From: Ruminococcus sp.
Lineage (GTDB): Bacteria > Bacillota > Clostridia > Oscillospirales > Ruminococcaceae
DNA length: 46,997 nt
Assembly (NCBI GenBank): GCA_017461395.1
Contig: JAFTYF010000022.1
Coordinates: 1-46,997, forward strand
Reading direction: 5' to 3'
The stretch's first letter is position 1. Every line of letters begins with the position of its first letter. Positions 7,411 through 18,090 of this stretch are shown here, in pieces. Under the pieces are notes generated by a model. The model saw only the letters and a program-made list of their open reading frames with translations. It had not been told where the DNA came from and searched no databases. A program made the position numbers and the translations under genes.

Positions 7411-9075
7411 ATGAAAAACGTAAACAAGTACACCCGCCAGTTCTTTGAAGCTCCGGCAACACAGATGAAATGGACAAAAAAATCATGTATCGAAAAGGCT
7501 CCCATGTGGTGCAGCGTCGATCTGAGAGACGGAAATCAGGCCCTTATCATCCCTATGAGTCTCGGCGAAAAGCTTGAATTCTTCAACAAGCTCGTTGAAA
7601 TAGGCTTCAAGGAAATTGAAATCGGTTTTCCTGCCGCATCCGAAACAGAATACGACTTCTGCCGTACACTTATCGAGCAGAATATGATCCCCGATGACGT
7701 TACAATTCAGGTGCTCACTCAGTCAAGGGAACACATAATCCACAAGACCTTCGAGGCTCTCAAGGGCTGCAAGAATGCTATCGTTCATCTCTATAATTCG
7801 ACCTCTCTCGCTCAGCGTGAACAGGTTTTCTGCAAAAGCCGTGAGGAAATCATCGACATAGCCGTGACAGGCGCAAGGCTCTGCAAAGAATACCGTGAAA
7901 AATACGAGGGCAACTTCCGTTTTGAATATTCTCCTGAAAGCTTCACCGGCACTGAACCGGAATTCGCTCTGGAAGTATGCAACGCTGTCCTCGATATATG
8001 GCAGCCTACCACCGATGACAAAGCAATCATCAATCTGCCGGTAACTGTTCAGCTCTCAATGCCGCACGTTTATGCAAATCAGGTTGAATATATGTGCGAC
8101 AACCTCAGATACAGAGAAAACGTTATCGTATCGCTCCACCCCCACAACGACAGAGGATGCGCTGTTGCTGATACTGAAATGGGACTTCTCGCCGGTGCTG
8201 ACCGTGTTGAGGGAACTCTCTTCGGAAACGGCGAAAGAACAGGAAACGTCGATATAATCACGCTGGCTATGAATATGTACTCTCAGGGCGTTGATCCGGA
8301 GCTCGATTTCTCAGATATTCCGTCAATTACAGAGCTTTACACAAAGGTCACACGAATGGAAGTCCATGAACGCTCACCCTATTCCGGAAAGCTCGTTTTT
8401 GCGGCGTTCAGCGGCTCTCATCAGGATGCTATCGCAAAGGGCATGAAGTGGCGTGAGGACGGAAGATCCGAACACTGGACAGTTCCTTATCTTCCGATTG
8501 ATCCGGAGGATGTCGGCAGGGAATACTCCGCAGATGTTATCAGAATCAACAGTCAGTCCGGCAAAGGCGGCATAGGCTACATCCTCGAAACACGCTTCGG
8601 ATATAATCTTCCCAAGAAAATGCGTGAGACTCTCGGATACATGGTCAAGAGCGTATCCGACCACAAGCACAAGGAACTTCTCCCTGACGAGGTGTACCAG
8701 ATATTCAAGACGAATTTTGTGGATATCACCGAACCGCTTAAGGTTACAAAAACAAGATACGTCCAGTGCAATGGCATTGAAGCAACCGTAAGTCTTGAAT
8801 TCAACGGCAGAGTTGCTTCCGCCACAAACAACGGTAACGGTCGTCTTGACGCCGTCAGCAACGCTATCCGCTCCTATACCGGAATAGATTACAGCATAAA
8901 TACCTACACCGAGCACGCTCTTGAAGTAGGTTCGGCTTCAAAGGCTGTTTCTTATGTCGAAATTATCGGCGAAAACGGCGCAAGCTTCTGGGGAACAGGT
9001 ATTGATACCGATATCGTGGAATCCTCTATCAAGGCTCTCGTAAGCGCTGTAAACAATATGTTCAAAGACGAGTGA
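7411..9075 (+). CDS. leuA: 2-isopropylmalate synthase (type 2)
   Basis: LeuA condenses 2-oxoisovalerate with acetyl-CoA, the first committed step to leucine. The 554-aa product fits the longer LeuA type-2 family. It shows the DRE-TIM metallolyase signature 'DLRDGNQAL' (residues 38-46), the metal-binding HxH in 'SLHPHNDRG', and a C-terminal LeuA regulatory (allosteric) domain after about residue 420, where leucine usually exerts feedback inhibition. GGAGG at 7398-7402 precedes the ATG. Expression is under the Leu T-box just upstream. No clear terminator separates it from the next leader, but that leader has its own promoter. Confidence 0.96.
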   Translation: MKNVNKYTRQFFEAPATQMKWTKKSCIEKAPMWCSVDLRDGNQALIIPMSLGEKLEFFNKLVEIGFKEIEIGFPAASETEYDFCRTLIEQNMIPDDVTIQVLTQSREHIIHKTFEALKGCKNAIVHLYNSTSLAQREQVFCKSREEIIDIAVTGARLCKEYREKYEGNFRFEYSPESFTGTEPEFALEVCNAVLDIWQPTTDDKAIINLPVTVQLSMPHVYANQVEYMCDNLRYRENVIVSLHPHNDRGCAVADTEMGLLAGADRVEGTLFGNGERTGNVDIITLAMNMYSQGVDPELDFSDIPSITELYTKVTRMEVHERSPYSGKLVFAAFSGSHQDAIAKGMKWREDGRSEHWTVPYLPIDPEDVGREYSADVIRINSQSGKGGIGYILETRFGYNLPKKMRETLGYMVKSVSDHKHKELLPDEVYQIFKTNFVDITEPLKVTKTRYVQCNGIEATVSLEFNGRVASATNNGNGRLDAVSNAIRSYTGIDYSINTYTEHALEVGSASKAVSYVEIIGENGASFWGTGIDTDIVESSIKALVSAVNNMFKDE

Positions 9076-9134
9076 AAAACTTGGTTTAAAACTGTAAAAA
9101 CTCAACAAAATATTTCTGAATATAATCATTTGTA

Positions 9135-9163
9135 TTGATTTTATTGACCGAAGGTGCTATAAT
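9135..9163 (+). promoter_or_regulatory. Promoter of the ilvB operon
   Basis: TTGATT (9135-9140), 17 bases, TATAAT (9158-9163). It lies about 40 bases before the leader peptide start. A second TTGACC at 9144 is too close to serve as a -35 element. Confidence 0.75.
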
Positions 9164-9205
9164 TTAAATAAGAATATTCAAAGTCTGAGCAAAGGAGCAT
9201 TAATA

Positions 9206-9310
9206 ATGAGATCAGCCGTTATTTTTTCCGGTATAGTCATTATTAACAGCGCAGTCATTACAGTTTCCGACTGCCGCTTCAGTTCATTCTGCCCGCAGGA
9301 CTTTGAGTAA
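9206..9310 (+). CDS. ilv operon leader peptide, 34 aa
   Basis: An ATG at 9206 follows AAAGGAG (9191-9197) and opens a 34-codon frame ending in TAA at 9308-9310. Of its first 20 residues nine are Val or Ile (V5, I6, I10, V11, I12, I13, V17, I18, V20), while Leu is absent from the whole peptide. The rest is Ser, Cys and Phe rich. It lies between the operon promoter and a terminator that precedes ilvB, as in classical attenuators such as those of ilv operons in Proteobacteria. The peptide itself probably has no function after synthesis; its translation would be the sensor for Ile-tRNA and Val-tRNA supply. Confidence 0.85.
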   Translation: MRSAVIFSGIVIINSAVITVSDCRFSSFCPQDFE

Positions 9311-9386
9311 TATTTGCCGGTACACAGCAGATGTACCTGTGCAGTGTCGCTTGAATTAAACCTCCGGCAGTCTGTCGGAGGTTTTT
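9251..9386 (+). promoter_or_regulatory. Transcription attenuator before ilvB
   Basis: Four segments give mutually exclusive structures. Segment 1, GCAGTC (9251-9256), carries the Val17 codon. Segment 2, GACTGCCG (9269-9276), can pair with segment 1 over 6 bp or with segment 3, CGGCAGTC (9365-9372), over 8 bp. Segment 3 overlaps the 5' arm of the terminator: 9358-9369 pairs with 9373-9384 (one G-U pair), followed by TTTTTA. A ribosome stalled on the Ile/Val codons would cover segment 1, let 2:3 form and stop termination. A hairpin GGTACA/TGTACC (9319-9337) lies between segments 2 and 3. Confidence 0.82.
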
Positions 9387-9440
9387 ATATTATAAATCAG
9401 GATGCACCGCCATTCTGAATGTAAAGGATGAAACTCTATC

Positions 9441-11177
9441 ATGTTTATCTCAGGTGCTAAAATTATTGTTGAAACTCTCATCGAACAGGGCTGTGACACC
9501 GTTTTCGGTTATCCGGGAGGTCAGGTTCTCAATATTTTCGATGAACTTTACCTCAACAGCGACCGTATAAACCATGTCCTCGCTGCCCATGAACAGGGTG
9601 CGGCTCATGCGGCTGACGGCTATGCAAGAGCTACAGGAAAGGTCGGCGTTGTTATCGCAACATCAGGTCCCGGCGCAACTAATCTCGTTACCGGAATCGC
9701 AACAGCTTATCTTGATTCTGTCCCTATGGTCGCTATTACCGGAAATGTTCCGTGCGATCTCATCGGCAGAGACAGCTTTCAGGAAGTTGATATCGTGGGC
9801 GTAACTATGCCTATCACAAAGCATAACTTCATCGTTAAGGATATAAACGATCTTGCAGATACTATCCGTATGGCTTTCAAAATCGCTAAATCAGGACGTC
9901 CCGGTCCTGTTGTTGTGGATATTCCAAAGGATGTCCAGATAGGAAAATGCGAGTTTGAAGCTCAGGCTCAGCCTGTGATCCCTTATCCCGTCATTTTTGC
10001 TGACGACAATCAGCTTAAAAAGGCTGCTGAAATGATAGAAGCCGCTGAAAGACCTTACATATACTTCGGCGGAGGTGTTATCAGCGGCAGAGCTTCCGCA
10101 GAGGTTATGGCTCTTGCTGAAAAAATCGACGCTCCTATGGGCTGCACTCTTATGGGACTTTCCGCTGTTCCTTATGACAACCCGCGTTTCCTCGGAATGC
10201 AGGGTATGCATGGTCACTTTGCTTCCTCAATGGCTCAGGATGAATCTGACCTCGTTATAGCTCTCGGTGCAAGATTCAGCGACAGAGCTACAGGAAACAA
10301 GGCTCGCTTCAACAAGAATTTCAGAATTATACATATAGATATAGACGGCGCTGAGCTTCACAAGAATATTCCGGCTGATCTTTCGATAAATGCCGATATC
10401 AGAGACGCTGTTGAAAGACTCTGCGCCCTCGTGAATGAACAGAAGCGTCCTCAGTGGAGCGCCCGTATCGCTGAGCTTAAGGCTGAGGAAGAACGCCGCA
10501 TCGAAGGCGCAAGAGAATGTACTTTCCAGAAAGACTGCTCAAATTGTACAAATCCGTGCAGCAATACCGGTATTCCGGCAAAGAACAGACTTAATCCGTA
10601 TGATATCATTGATATCGTAAGCTCCTGTGCCGGCGACGCAGTTGTTGCTACTGACGTAGGTCAGCATCAGATGTGGGCGGCTCAGCGTTATCCCCTTAAA
10701 ACACCAAGAACCTTCCTTACAAGCGGCGGTCTCGGTACTATGGGATACGGTCTCGGCGCAGCTATAGGTGCCGCTGCCGCTACAGGAAAATATTCCCTCC
10801 TCTTTACAGGCGACGGAAGCTTTGGCATGAATCTCAATGAACTTGCAACCTCCGTTTCTCAGGGACTCCCCGTCGTTATCGTTATCATGAACAACGGCGT
10901 TCTCGGAATGGTTCGTCAGTGGCAGACGCTTTTCTACGGAAAGCATTACTCCAATACCACTCTTAACCGTCAGACCGACTTTGTAAAGCTTGCAGAAGCA
11001 TTCGGCGCAAAGGGTGTCAGAGTTTCCACAAAGGAAGAACTCGAAAAGGCAGCAGCAGAGGCTTTCTCTTACGGCGGAACTTTCCTCATCGACTGTCTCG
11101 TGGACTGCAATGAATTCGTTCTTCCTATGCTTCCTCCCGGCGGTTCTATCGACGATATTATTACAGAGATCAAGTGA
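9441..11177 (+). CDS. ilvB: Acetolactate synthase large (catalytic) subunit
   Basis: IlvB joins two pyruvates to acetolactate, or pyruvate and 2-oxobutanoate to acetohydroxybutanoate, using thiamine diphosphate, FAD and Mg2+. The 578-aa product has the catalytic Glu region 'AAHEQGAAHAADGYARATG', the FAD-binding middle domain, and the ThDP motif 'GDGSFGMNLNELATS' with 'VIMNNGVLGMVRQWQ'. An insertion before the third domain carries four Cys (C360, C366, C369, C373; 'CTFQKDCSNCTNPC'), which I do not know from the standard enzyme. Control is by the leader-peptide attenuator just upstream. ilvN follows after 10 bases. Confidence 0.95.
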   Translation: MFISGAKIIVETLIEQGCDTVFGYPGGQVLNIFDELYLNSDRINHVLAAHEQGAAHAADGYARATGKVGVVIATSGPGATNLVTGIATAYLDSVPMVAITGNVPCDLIGRDSFQEVDIVGVTMPITKHNFIVKDINDLADTIRMAFKIAKSGRPGPVVVDIPKDVQIGKCEFEAQAQPVIPYPVIFADDNQLKKAAEMIEAAERPYIYFGGGVISGRASAEVMALAEKIDAPMGCTLMGLSAVPYDNPRFLGMQGMHGHFASSMAQDESDLVIALGARFSDRATGNKARFNKNFRIIHIDIDGAELHKNIPADLSINADIRDAVERLCALVNEQKRPQWSARIAELKAEEERRIEGARECTFQKDCSNCTNPCSNTGIPAKNRLNPYDIIDIVSSCAGDAVVATDVGQHQMWAAQRYPLKTPRTFLTSGGLGTMGYGLGAAIGAAAATGKYSLLFTGDGSFGMNLNELATSVSQGLPVVIVIMNNGVLGMVRQWQTLFYGKHYSNTTLNRQTDFVKLAEAFGAKGVRVSTKEELEKAAAEAFSYGGTFLIDCLVDCNEFVLPMLPPGGSIDDIITEIK

Positions 11178-11187
11178 GGTGTGTGAT

Positions 11188-11688
11188 ATGGAACAGTATG
11201 TAATCGGCGTTATCGTTTCAAACGTTTCAGGCGTGCTCTCCCGTGTTTCGGGAATGTTTACACGGCGAGGCTTCAATATCGACAGCCTTACTGTCGGCGA
11301 AACAGAATCAAGCAGCTTTTCGCGAATTACCATTGCCTTTCACGGTGATGAGTACCTGAAGGATCGTATCCTCCTTCAGCTCCGCAAGCTTCATGACGTA
11401 AAGGAAGTAGAAGTCCTCCGCAGCAGCGAAACTGTTGTCCGTGAACTTCTTCTTATAAAGGTAAGAAATACTCCGCAGTCAAGACAGGATATCATGACTG
11501 CTGTTGAGATATTCCGCTCAAAGATCGTTGATTATTCCACAACGGCTCTCGTGTGCGAGCTTACCGGCGAAACCTCGAAGATCGACGCTTTTATTGATCT
11601 TCTCAAGCCCTACGGCATTATGGAAATGTGCCGCACAGGTCTTGTCGCTATCGAAAGAGGCGAAAACTGTCTTAAAACAGTTAAATAA
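11188..11688 (+). CDS. ilvN: Acetolactate synthase small (regulatory) subunit
   Basis: The small subunit activates IlvB and confers valine feedback inhibition. The 166-aa product begins with an ACT domain ('GVIVSNVSGVLSRVSGMFTRRGFNI') and has the usual C-terminal domain ('LLIKVRNTPQSRQDIM'). The frame extends upstream into ilvB, but ATG 11188, just after the ilvB stop with GAGGTGTG upstream, gives the family N-terminus and length. It is the natural partner of the preceding gene. Clostridial homologues are often labelled ilvH or ilvN; I use ilvN for simplicity. Confidence 0.94.
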   Translation: MEQYVIGVIVSNVSGVLSRVSGMFTRRGFNIDSLTVGETESSSFSRITIAFHGDEYLKDRILLQLRKLHDVKEVEVLRSSETVVRELLLIKVRNTPQSRQDIMTAVEIFRSKIVDYSTTALVCELTGETSKIDAFIDLLKPYGIMEMCRTGLVAIERGENCLKTVK

Positions 11689-11707
11689 CCCCTGCACAAT
11701 TCTTTAA

Positions 11708-12811
<1,104 letters not shown>

Positions 12812-12833
12812 GAATTTTGCTGTACCGGCAGAC

Positions 12834-12899
12834 GGGCGGCTGCAAGAGCCGCCCATGCTGGTCGGTTATACTATGAAACAGGACGCCCATCGGGCGTCC
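12834..12899 (+). repeat. Two GC-rich hairpins between ilvC and the 12952 gene
   Basis: GGGCGGCT/AGCCGCCC (12834-12841 with 12847-12854) and GGACGCCC/GGGCGTCC (12881-12888 with 12892-12899) are perfect 8-bp stems. Neither has a U-tract, so they are not good terminators. The second closely resembles the hairpin at 2886-2906 and appears to be another member of the dispersed palindromic repeat family. They may stabilise the 3' end of ilvC mRNA. Confidence 0.7.
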
Positions 12900-12951
12900 G
12901 CATAGAATATGGGGTTATTTTAAGCAATACAGGGAAAATAAGGGGTATAAA

Positions 12952-13590
12952 GTGGCAAGTTCATATATAAAAAAATTCAGACCGGATAAGCTTCATCTGA
13001 TTTCGGCTGCATTGCTGCTCATCGCACTGATTCTTTTTATCAGCGGTGCTTACAGAGCGTTCCGCATAATGGGATGCGCAGATCAGTCAGAGCTTTTCAA
13101 TGAAAGCGATGTCCGGAAAAACAGAAGTCTTACTTTCAGTGCAAAGCCTGTGGCGGGAGCGCTTGAAGGAACTGAAAATCATAATGCTATCGTTTTTGAA
13201 CAGGTTTCCAAGGGGATAATGTCAGATTATGAAATAATGATCGTCAATGTCGCCGGAAAATACAGGTATGTTGCCGTAGAAAAGGGTTCTGAAGAACACC
13301 GCAGACTTATGAATGGTGAGGAAGTTACAGGATATTTTTCTGACAAATACAGCAGCGATTTTCTGGAATATATCTCTAAAATGGATGATTTTTACGACGA
13401 AAACAGCGTTATCGCCGAAAAAGAATGTTCTGATTCAGGAATTATAATCGTTGACCGGAACAAGGAAACAATGAGTTTTGCATGGGGAATCCCATTTCTT
13501 GCAGCAGGACTTCTTCTGCTGTATAAAGCCGGCAGTCCGTTTTTCTTTATGCCGGAGGATACTCCCGACAACAAGACAGAAAACAAATAA
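12952..13590 (+). CDS. Membrane protein of unknown function inside the ilv operon
   Basis: A GTG start at 12952 with AAGGGG (12940-12945) opens a 212-aa protein. Hydrophobic helices lie at about 14-36 and 175-193, with an extracytoplasmic-looking domain of about 135 residues between them ('[33 protein letters not shown]'-type beta-rich region, shortened here in meaning). The C-terminus is charged. No catalytic motif is visible. It sits between ilvC and ilvD with only 19 bases to ilvD, so it is co-transcribed, yet nothing links it to amino acid synthesis. Function unknown. Confidence 0.65.
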   Translation: MASSYIKKFRPDKLHLISAALLLIALILFISGAYRAFRIMGCADQSELFNESDVRKNRSLTFSAKPVAGALEGTENHNAIVFEQVSKGIMSDYEIMIVNVAGKYRYVAVEKGSEEHRRLMNGEEVTGYFSDKYSSDFLEYISKMDDFYDENSVIAEKECSDSGIIIVDRNKETMSFAWGIPFLAAGLLLLYKAGSPFFFMPEDTPDNKTENK

Positions 13591-13609
13591 ATTTTTTGAG
13601 GTGAAAAAA

Positions 13610-15271
13610 ATGAGCGGAAATTATTTTTGCGAGGGTGTTGAAAAGGCATCGCAGCGTTCCCTTTTCAATGCGCTCGGACATACAAAGGAAGAAATGAAAC
13701 GCCCTCTCGTAGGTATTGTTTCATCATATAACGAAATCGTTCCGGGTCACATGAATATCGACAAGATCGTGGAAGCCGTAAAGCTCGGCGTAGCTATGGG
13801 CGGCGGTACTCCTGTAGTATTCCCTGCGATCGCAGTATGTGACGGCATTGCTATGGGTCATGCCGGCATGAGATATTCGCTTGTGACCCGTGATCTTATT
13901 GCGGACTCTACAGAATGTATGGCTCTTGCTCATCATTTCGACGCCCTCGTTATGGTGCCCAACTGCGACAAGAATGTTCCCGGACTGCTCATGGCGGCAG
14001 CTCGTGTCAATGTTCCTACCATTTTTGTAAGCGGCGGCCCTATGCTTGCCGGACACGTCAAGGGCAAGAAAACAAGTCTTTCCTCCATGTTTGAGGCTGT
14101 CGGCGCTTATACTGCCGGAAAAATGTCCCTTGAAGATGTCGAGGAATACGAAAATAATGCCTGTCCGACCTGCGGCTCATGCTCCGGTATGTATACCGCC
14201 AATTCCATGAACTGTCTTACTGAGGTTCTCGGTATGGGACTTCGTGGAAACGGCACGATTCCGGCTGTATATTCAGACCGTATCCGCCTTGCAAAGATGG
14301 CTGGTATGCAGGTTATGGAGCTTTACAGACAGAATATCCGTCCGCTTGACATCATGACCGAAAAGGCATTTATGAACGCTCTTACAGCCGATATGGCTCT
14401 CGGCTGCTCAACAAACAGTATGCTCCACCTTCCGGCTATCGCCAACGAGTGCGGAGTAAATATAAATCTCGATATCGCTAACGATATCAGCGCAAGAACT
14501 CCTAACCTCTGTCACCTTGCTCCGGCTGGTCACACTTATATGGAAGACCTCAACGAGGCTGGCGGCGTTTATGCCGTACTCAACGAGCTTTCAAAGAAAA
14601 ATCTCCTTAACCTCGACTGCATGACCGTTACCGGAAAGACAGTCGGCGAGAATATCTCCGGCTGCATAAACAAGGATCCCGAAACTATCCGTCCTGTTGA
14701 AAATCCATACAGCGAAACAGGAGGAATTGCAGTTCTTCGCGGAAATCTTGCTCCTGACGGATGCGTTGTAAAGAGAAGCGCTGTTGCTCCGGAAATGCTC
14801 GCTCACAAGGGAACTGCAAGAGTTTTCGACAGCGAGGAAGAAGCTATAAAGGTTATCTACGAGGGCGGAATCAAAGCCGGAGATGTCGTTGTTATCCGCT
14901 ATGAAGGTCCCGCCGGCGGTCCCGGAATGAGAGAAATGCTTTCGCCCACATCAGCAATTCAGGGTGCAGGTCTTGGTTCATCCGTTGCGCTCATCACTGA
15001 CGGACGCTTCTCAGGAGCTACCCGTGGTGCGGCTATTGGTCATGTTTCTCCCGAAGCTGTTAACGGCGGTACTATCGCTTACGTCAAGGACGGCGATATT
15101 ATTTCTATCGACATTCCCAACTACTCCATTAATCTTGAAATCTCCGACGAGGAGCTTGAAGAACGCAGAAAAACTATGCCTATAAAGAAAAAGGAAAATA
15201 TCACAGGCTACCTTAAGCGCTATGCGGCACAGGTTTCCTCTGCTGATAAGGGAGCTATAATCAATAAATAA
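13610..15271 (+). CDS. ilvD: Dihydroxy-acid dehydratase
   Basis: IlvD removes water from the dihydroxy acids to give 2-oxoisovalerate and 3-methyl-2-oxopentanoate. It is an oxygen-sensitive Fe-S enzyme. The 553-aa product has the cluster-related Cys motifs 'NCDKNVPG' and '[18 protein letters not shown]', and the C-terminal '[11 protein letters not shown]'. The frame is open upstream to 13478 inside the previous gene, but ATG 13610 follows GAGGTG and gives the standard N-terminus ('SEGVEKA..R' type). Length is normal. It shares a transcript with ilvBNC. Confidence 0.96.
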   Translation: MSGNYFCEGVEKASQRSLFNALGHTKEEMKRPLVGIVSSYNEIVPGHMNIDKIVEAVKLGVAMGGGTPVVFPAIAVCDGIAMGHAGMRYSLVTRDLIADSTECMALAHHFDALVMVPNCDKNVPGLLMAAARVNVPTIFVSGGPMLAGHVKGKKTSLSSMFEAVGAYTAGKMSLEDVEEYENNACPTCGSCSGMYTANSMNCLTEVLGMGLRGNGTIPAVYSDRIRLAKMAGMQVMELYRQNIRPLDIMTEKAFMNALTADMALGCSTNSMLHLPAIANECGVNINLDIANDISARTPNLCHLAPAGHTYMEDLNEAGGVYAVLNELSKKNLLNLDCMTVTGKTVGENISGCINKDPETIRPVENPYSETGGIAVLRGNLAPDGCVVKRSAVAPEMLAHKGTARVFDSEEEAIKVIYEGGIKAGDVVVIRYEGPAGGPGMREMLSPTSAIQGAGLGSSVALITDGRFSGATRGAAIGHVSPEAVNGGTIAYVKDGDIISIDIPNYSINLEISDEELEERRKTMPIKKKENITGYLKRYAAQVSSADKGAIINK

Positions 15272-15310
15272 TTTCAAATTCCAAACACATCAGCACAAAA
15301 GGAGGTCTTT

Positions 15311-16177
15311 ATGAACTACGGAAAAAAAGTCACTGTTAACGATACGCAAATCAACGTCTATACCGAGGGAAAAGGCGATATAACTATAGTTTTCCTGTCA
15401 GGCGGAGCAGTTACGGCTCCTGTCCTTGAATACAAATGCCTTTACTCGAAAATGTCACACAAATACAGAATCGCTGTCGTTGAAAAAGCCGGATACGGAT
15501 TCAGCGGCTCTGCAAAAACAGAAAGAACTGTCGAAAATATTGCGGAAGAATCAAGAGAGGCTCTGCGCCTTGCCGGAGTTCATCCTCCTTATGTTCTTGC
15601 TCCTCATTCATATTCCGGATTCGAGGCTGTATGGTGGGCAAACAACTATCCCGACGAAGTAAAGGCTATTCTCAGCATAGATATGGGTATTCCGGATTAT
15701 GCTATCGCTCAGGAAAAGGAATTTCCCAAGGAAAAGCGCATGAAAACTCTCGAAAAGCAGAAAAAGCTCTTTTCTGCGATTGCTAAACAAGGATTCCTTG
15801 CAAAACTTGTAAAAAACAAAACAGTGAACGTTTCGGGCATGATGTCGGGAAATCACCTTACCGATGAGGAAAAAGCTCTTTACAGCAAGCTTTTCTACAA
15901 GAATCTCTGCAACAGCGAATTTTCTCAGGAATCTATCCTTATGACGGAAAATGCTCAGAAGGCTATGGAAAAGGGAAAGCCTTCATGTCCGTGCTGCTTC
16001 TTTATCAGCGATATGAAGGGATTTACAAAAAATACCACATGGCGTGAGGAGGGTATCCGCTATGCAAAGGCTTGCAAGGGCGAATATCACCTTACCGACA
16101 AGGGACATATGTTTTATTCAGTTATCCCACAGGAAGCTGCGGATACATTTTTAAATTTTCTTGAAAAACTCGGATAA
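15311..16177 (+). CDS. Alpha/beta hydrolase of unknown substrate
   Basis: The 288-aa protein has the alpha/beta hydrolase pattern: 'IVFLSGGAVTAP' near the oxyanion hole, 'AVVEKAGYGFSGS', a nucleophile elbow 'APHSYSGFEA' (Ser in HSYSG rather than GHSxGG), and a C-terminal His in 'KGHMFY'. There is no signal peptide, so it should be cytosolic. GGAGG (15301-15305) precedes the ATG at 15311. It lies between ilvD and leuC with short gaps on both sides and so is probably co-transcribed. Whether it has a role in branched-chain metabolism, for instance on a CoA or ester by-product, cannot be told. Confidence 0.8.
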   Translation: MNYGKKVTVNDTQINVYTEGKGDITIVFLSGGAVTAPVLEYKCLYSKMSHKYRIAVVEKAGYGFSGSAKTERTVENIAEESREALRLAGVHPPYVLAPHSYSGFEAVWWANNYPDEVKAILSIDMGIPDYAIAQEKEFPKEKRMKTLEKQKKLFSAIAKQGFLAKLVKNKTVNVSGMMSGNHLTDEEKALYSKLFYKNLCNSEFSQESILMTENAQKAMEKGKPSCPCCFFISDMKGFTKNTTWREEGIRYAKACKGEYHLTDKGHMFYSVIPQEAADTFLNFLEKLG

Positions 16178-16200
16178 ATAACACTCAAAATGACATTTTC

Positions 16201-16215
16201 GGACATACCATGTCC
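16201..16215. repeat. Short inverted repeat before leuC
   Basis: GGACAT-ACC-ATGTCC, a perfect 6-bp palindrome about 40 bases before leuC. It could be an operator half-site pair or a chance hairpin; no terminator U-tract follows. Confidence 0.35.
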
Positions 16216-16254
16216 AATATATGACCTATTCCCCAAGAAAAGAGGTTTTTTAAA

Positions 16255-17523
16255 ATGGGAATGACAATGACTCAGAAAATTCTTGCGGCTCATGCCGGAC
16301 TTGACTCCGTTCAGGCGGGACAGCTTATCCTTGCTGAACTCGATCTCGTTCTCGGCAACGATATCACCTCTCCGGTGGCTATCAAGGAATTTGCAAAGCT
16401 CAACAAATCAGAAGTTTTCGACAAAGATAAGGTAACTATGGTCATGGACCACTTTGCCCCCAACAAGGATATCAAGGCGGCGGAACAGTGCAAAATGTGC
16501 CGTGATTTCTGCGGCGAGCACAATGTTACTCACTTTTATGACGTTGGCAAAATGGGTATTGAACACGCTCTGCTCCCCGAAAAAGGTCTTGTTTCCGCCG
16601 GATTCTGTGTTATAGGCGCAGATTCCCACACCTGTACATACGGCGCTCTCGGAGCATTCTCTACAGGTGTAGGCTCAACTGACATGGCTTGCGGCATGGC
16701 TGTCGGAAAAGCATGGTTCAAGGTTCCCTCTGCAATAAAGTTTAACCTTACAGGAAAGCTCCGGAAGTATGTTTCCGGCAAGGATGTCATTCTCCATATC
16801 ATCGGAATGATCGGCGTTGACGGCGCTCTCTACCGTTCAATGGAATTCACAGGCGAGGGACTTTCCTCACTCAGCATGGCTGACCGTCTCTGTATCGCAA
16901 ATATGGCTATCGAAGCCGGCGCAAAGAACGGTATCTTCGAAGTTGACGATATCACTCTTGACTACATCAGGGAACACGGCGGTGCAGAACCGGTGATCTA
17001 CAAGGCTGACGACGACGCTGAGTACGATGAAGTTATAAATATTGACCTCTCCGCTGTTGAGCCGACAGTTGCTTTTCCGCATCTTCCCGAAAATGCAAGA
17101 ACCTTCGACCAAATCGGCGATATAAAAATAGATCAGGTAGTTATCGGCTCTTGCACCAACGGGAGACTTGAAGATCTTCAGGCTGCTGCTGAGATCATGA
17201 AGGGCAGAAAATGTGCTGAAAATGTCCGTGTTATCGTTATTCCGGCAACACAGCAGATTTACCTTGACGCTATGGAACAGGGACTTCTGAAAATATTCAT
17301 CGAGAGCGGCGCTGTTGTTTCGACTCCTACCTGCGGTCCGTGTCTCGGCGGATATATGGGAATCCTTGCTGCCGGTGAGCGTGCTGTTACAACCACAAAC
17401 CGCAATTTCGTCGGACGTATGGGACACGTTGAATCTGAAGTATATCTTGCAAGCCCTGAGGTTGCTGCGGCAAGCGCTCTTACAGGAAAAATCACAAGTC
17501 CGCTGGAGGTAATGGAATCATGA
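16255..17523 (+). CDS. leuC: 3-isopropylmalate dehydratase large subunit
   Basis: LeuC with LeuD isomerises 2-isopropylmalate to 3-isopropylmalate through a [4Fe-4S] cluster. The 422-aa product belongs to the shorter archaeal/clostridial type. It has the aconitase-family motifs '[15 protein letters not shown]', '[11 protein letters not shown]' and '[10 protein letters not shown]', giving the three cluster Cys. AAGAGG (16240-16245) precedes the ATG at 16255; the ATG two codons later (16261) is an alternative. Its stop overlaps the leuD start by 4 bases (ATGA), so the two subunits are translationally coupled. Confidence 0.95.
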   Translation: MGMTMTQKILAAHAGLDSVQAGQLILAELDLVLGNDITSPVAIKEFAKLNKSEVFDKDKVTMVMDHFAPNKDIKAAEQCKMCRDFCGEHNVTHFYDVGKMGIEHALLPEKGLVSAGFCVIGADSHTCTYGALGAFSTGVGSTDMACGMAVGKAWFKVPSAIKFNLTGKLRKYVSGKDVILHIIGMIGVDGALYRSMEFTGEGLSSLSMADRLCIANMAIEAGAKNGIFEVDDITLDYIREHGGAEPVIYKADDDAEYDEVINIDLSAVEPTVAFPHLPENARTFDQIGDIKIDQVVIGSCTNGRLEDLQAAAEIMKGRKCAENVRVIVIPATQQIYLDAMEQGLLKIFIESGAVVSTPTCGPCLGGYMGILAAGERAVTTTNRNFVGRMGHVESEVYLASPEVAAASALTGKITSPLEVMES

Positions 17524-18014
17524 AATATACAGGAAATGCTATAAAATACGGCGACAACGTTGATACAGACGTTATCATTCCGGCAAGATATCTCAACACA
17601 AGCGACCACGCTGAACTTGCTTCTCACTGCATGGAGGATATCGACAAGACTTTCGTTAATCGTGTAAAGAGCGGCGATATCATGGCTGCCGGACAGAATT
17701 TCGGCTGCGGTTCATCCCGTGAACACGCTCCAATTGCTATCAAGGCAAGCGGAATTTCCCTTGTAATCGCAAAAAGCTTTGCAAGGATATTCTACCGCAA
17801 CGCTATAAACATCGGTCTTGCTATCGTTGAGTGTCCCGAAGCGGCAGAGGGAATCTCTGAGGGAGATGTCGTTGAGGCTGACCTCGACAACGGAATTATC
17901 CGCAACATCACCACAGGCAAGGAATATACAACAGCTCCTTTCCCTGAATTCATCCAGAAAATTATCGCAAACGGCGGTCTTATGGACTCTATTGCCAAGG
18001 GTGTTATAGAATAA
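17520..18014 (+). CDS. leuD: 3-isopropylmalate dehydratase small subunit
   Basis: LeuD is the swivelling domain subunit that completes the active site of isopropylmalate isomerase. The 164-aa product has '[14 protein letters not shown]' at the N-terminus and the family motif '[12 protein letters not shown]', whose Ser/Arg contact the substrate. The length matches stand-alone LeuD of the short type. It overlaps leuC by 4 bases. Confidence 0.95.
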   Translation: MKYTGNAIKYGDNVDTDVIIPARYLNTSDHAELASHCMEDIDKTFVNRVKSGDIMAAGQNFGCGSSREHAPIAIKASGISLVIAKSFARIFYRNAINIGLAIVECPEAAEGISEGDVVEADLDNGIIRNITTGKEYTTAPFPEFIQKIIANGGLMDSIAKGVIE

Positions 18015-18090
18015 CTGCGGATTTCCTGTCGGTATAATATCAAGGGGAGGAATCTCGTTCCCTGAAATTCCATTGAACAGAGGTATAATT

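Noticed and set aside
12834-12899. Terminator between ilvC and ilvD
   Set aside because: The hairpins are strong but have no U-tract, and the second matches a dispersed repeat; kept as repeats only.
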